Part shown: in pieces, positions 62,594-64,000 of the stretch
Numbering within the stretch: the first letter of the stretch is position 1
How the letters are laid out: each line of letters starts with the position of its first letter
NCBI RefSeq assembly: GCF_910592395.1
Contig: NC_088312.1
Location: forward strand, 8,060,001-8,124,000
Length of the DNA: 64,000 nucleotides
Direction: 5' to 3'
DNA from: Lineus longissimus
Lineage: Eukaryota; Nemertea; Pilidiophora; Heteronemertea; Lineidae
Program-made: the position numbers and the translations under genes
Notes under the pieces: generated by a model
Seen by the model: the letters and a program-made list of their open reading frames with translations, nothing else
Told to the model about the DNA's origin: nothing
Database searches by the model: none

Positions 62594-64000
62594 CTATGAT
62601 GAATTGGTGCTGTCTTCAATAACACTCTCAACGTCTCCTGAAGATCCTTGATCAAACGTTTCCTTTACCGTCTGCTGATTGTCTTGTTCTTTTGATTCAC
62701 CTGCTGATACCTTCCGACCTTTCCGACTAAATCCCCAACTTGGCTTGCGATTCATTTTAAATCTTTGGATCCTGACCCTGTCCTCGGTCTCTTCTGCTAA
62801 GATGTCATCAATATTGTCACTGACCTTGTCATTTTTGAATCCCATGCCGACAAGATCGTTGTACACTTTGCTTCCTTTGTGTTTCTTTCTTTGTGATGTC
62901 TGGATCTCTGAATGACTGCGTTTCCTCATTTGATTATGCCTTGCCCTAGAAAAAGAGATAAAATCAGTACTTTTGCTGTTTGTGTCCTTGGGTGAGTTGG
63001 CCAGCTGTACTAGATCCCCTTGGATCCACGCCTAAAAGGCTCGTCTGTGGCCCCTGCATAATGAGGTCTATCAAAGATGGAATGAAAAAGGGTAACAAAC
63101 TGCGTGGCAGGAAGAACGTAATCTGCATGTCCCTCCCCTTGCATGTCTCTATAGTCACAGAATGGAAAGGACTTGATGATCAGGATGAAGAAAGAAGAGT
63201 TGTACCTGTTAAACAGTTTCTTTCTGAACACGATGAGGAGGATGATAAGTATAAGCCCAAGCGTTGCTCCACTGCCAATGACTGCAAAATGCCAACCATC
63301 ATCTGAAAAAATCGAAACACTGATTACGATGACATAAAGTTTGATAAAATCTCCTGTGGCAGTTGTGAATTGTCAGGGTCTTTAACACATTCCTGCTATC
63401 ACATGATAGCCAAGTGAGAAGTTAAGTGAAGGAGCATACTAAGGAGCCTATCTCATTGGAAGTCAGCTGACTGGCTGTAAAGCTTTCCAGATATGCTGGC
63501 CCATTGCAGATTAACTTTCCATTTGAGACTTATATCACTCTTTGGACTCCAGTGTGCAGAGAAGCAGTTTTGGGTTATGTACCTTGCTGATGGACATAAT
63601 GAGGCTCCTACAGAGTATCAATCAGTACTTTTCTAGCTACCAGCAGTTACCACTTGACTCTCTGGACAATACATGTATAAGACAATTTAAAAACATTCTA
63701 TTTCCTAGGTGTTAAAAACCAAGTAGAAAGTTTGCTTACGTGGAAAGTGATTGTGGTGCTGATCGTGATTTGTTCCTTTCGGAATTGCTGTTCCATGGGT
63801 GACAACATGTCGTGGTGTAAATGTTGCATTCGCTGTAGGTGTTGATGTTGCATTTGCTTCCCAACGTGTTGTAGTGGAAGTTGATTCCCAATGTGTTGCA
63901 GTGGATTTTGATTCCCAGGGTGTTGCAGTGGAATTTGATTCCCAGGGTGTTGCAGTGGAAATTGATTCCCAGGGTGTTGCAGTGGAATTTGATTCCCAGT
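62594..64000 (-). CDS. 3' part of a type I membrane protein with mucin-like WES-repeat stalk (partial)
   Basis: The last three exons of a gene whose 5' end lies beyond the window: 63740-64000 (open to the edge), 63206-63302 and 62594-62945. The first encodes a Ser/Thr-rich extracellular stalk with nine-residue repeats (WESNSTATP and variants) followed by a His-rich stretch. The second holds the membrane helix (AVIGSGATLGLILIILLIVF) and a basic stop-transfer. The third encodes a 117-residue cytosolic tail, first strongly basic (KRSHSEIQTSQRKKHKG) then acidic. Junction phases (1 into the TM exon, 2 into the tail exon) equal those of the 43784 gene, which has the same stalk-TM-tail order. The two are probably paralogues, so lectin or CUB domains may lie to the right. 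This part is inference. Confidence 0.75.
63858..64000 (-). repeat. 27-bp coding tandem repeat (WES stalk)
   Basis: Units of exactly 27 bases begin at 63858, 63885, 63912, 63939, 63966 and 63993, and continue past the edge. Each encodes WES-x-STATP on the minus strand. The copies nearest the edge are almost identical and those at the low-coordinate end more diverged, suggesting recent expansion toward the N-terminal side. Confidence 0.9.

Noticed and set aside
1-64000. CRISPR arrays, bacterial operons, plasmid or phage genes
   Set aside because: Introns, poly(A) signals and animal gene families show nuclear animal DNA; none of the repeats has CRISPR spacing.

Overview
The window reads as nuclear DNA of a bilaterian invertebrate. 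Every large gene is split by short GT-AG introns (mostly 150-800 bp), poly(A) signals follow the coding ends, and the spacers carry MITEs, tRNA-derived SINE copies and many TACATGTA-type motifs. The gene set (SUEL-lectin/CUB membrane proteins, a GT92 glycosyltransferase, an SLC22 carrier) suits a marine lophotrochozoan or an invertebrate deuterostome. The species cannot be fixed from sequence alone. All exon structures were built by hand from splice sites, reading phase and remembered family sequence; no alignment was run.

Layout, left to right. 1-2463: promoter-like sequence, a 48-bp tandem repeat and the probable 3' UTR of the next gene. 2464-6213 (minus): complete nine-exon ARL13B, the ciliary Arf-like GTPase (517 aa). 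6214-9209: non-coding, ending in a ~100-bp-arm inverted repeat. 9210-13440 (plus): complete eight-exon SLC22-type organic-ion transporter (573 aa). 13441-15230: spacer with a MITE and a TATA box. 15231-17414 (plus): an unrecognised small gene of four phase-0 exons (190 aa), helix-rich and cytokine-like in layout. 18155-23339 (minus): complete thirteen-exon DDX18, a nucleolar DEAD-box helicase (642 aa).

24425-42892 (plus): 28 exons of ASCC3, the double-cassette Ski2-like helicase, covering 1,758 residues. The gene starts on a TISU-type start-codon element. The C-terminal part (about 400-450 residues in other animals) is not found in the window. An intronless GT92 glycosyltransferase (36027-37472, minus) is nested in its 7.5-kb intron 24. 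After exon 28 the window holds two minus-strand type I membrane protein genes: a complete SUEL-lectin/CUB protein (43784-47293, 410 aa) and a partial protein with a WES-repeat mucin-like stalk running off the right edge (62594-64000). They either lie inside a giant ASCC3 intron or mark a rearrangement. The 15 kb between them has no convincing gene.

DDX18 (60S ribosome assembly) and ASCC3 (collided-ribosome disassembly, alkylation repair) are head to head across 1.1 kb, so they may share regulation. The 15231 gene and DDX18 converge, with poly(A) signals about 235 bp apart. The best candidates for something undescribed are the 15231 gene, the lectin/CUB receptor pair with the unresolved ASCC3 break, and the inverted repeat at the SLC22 start.
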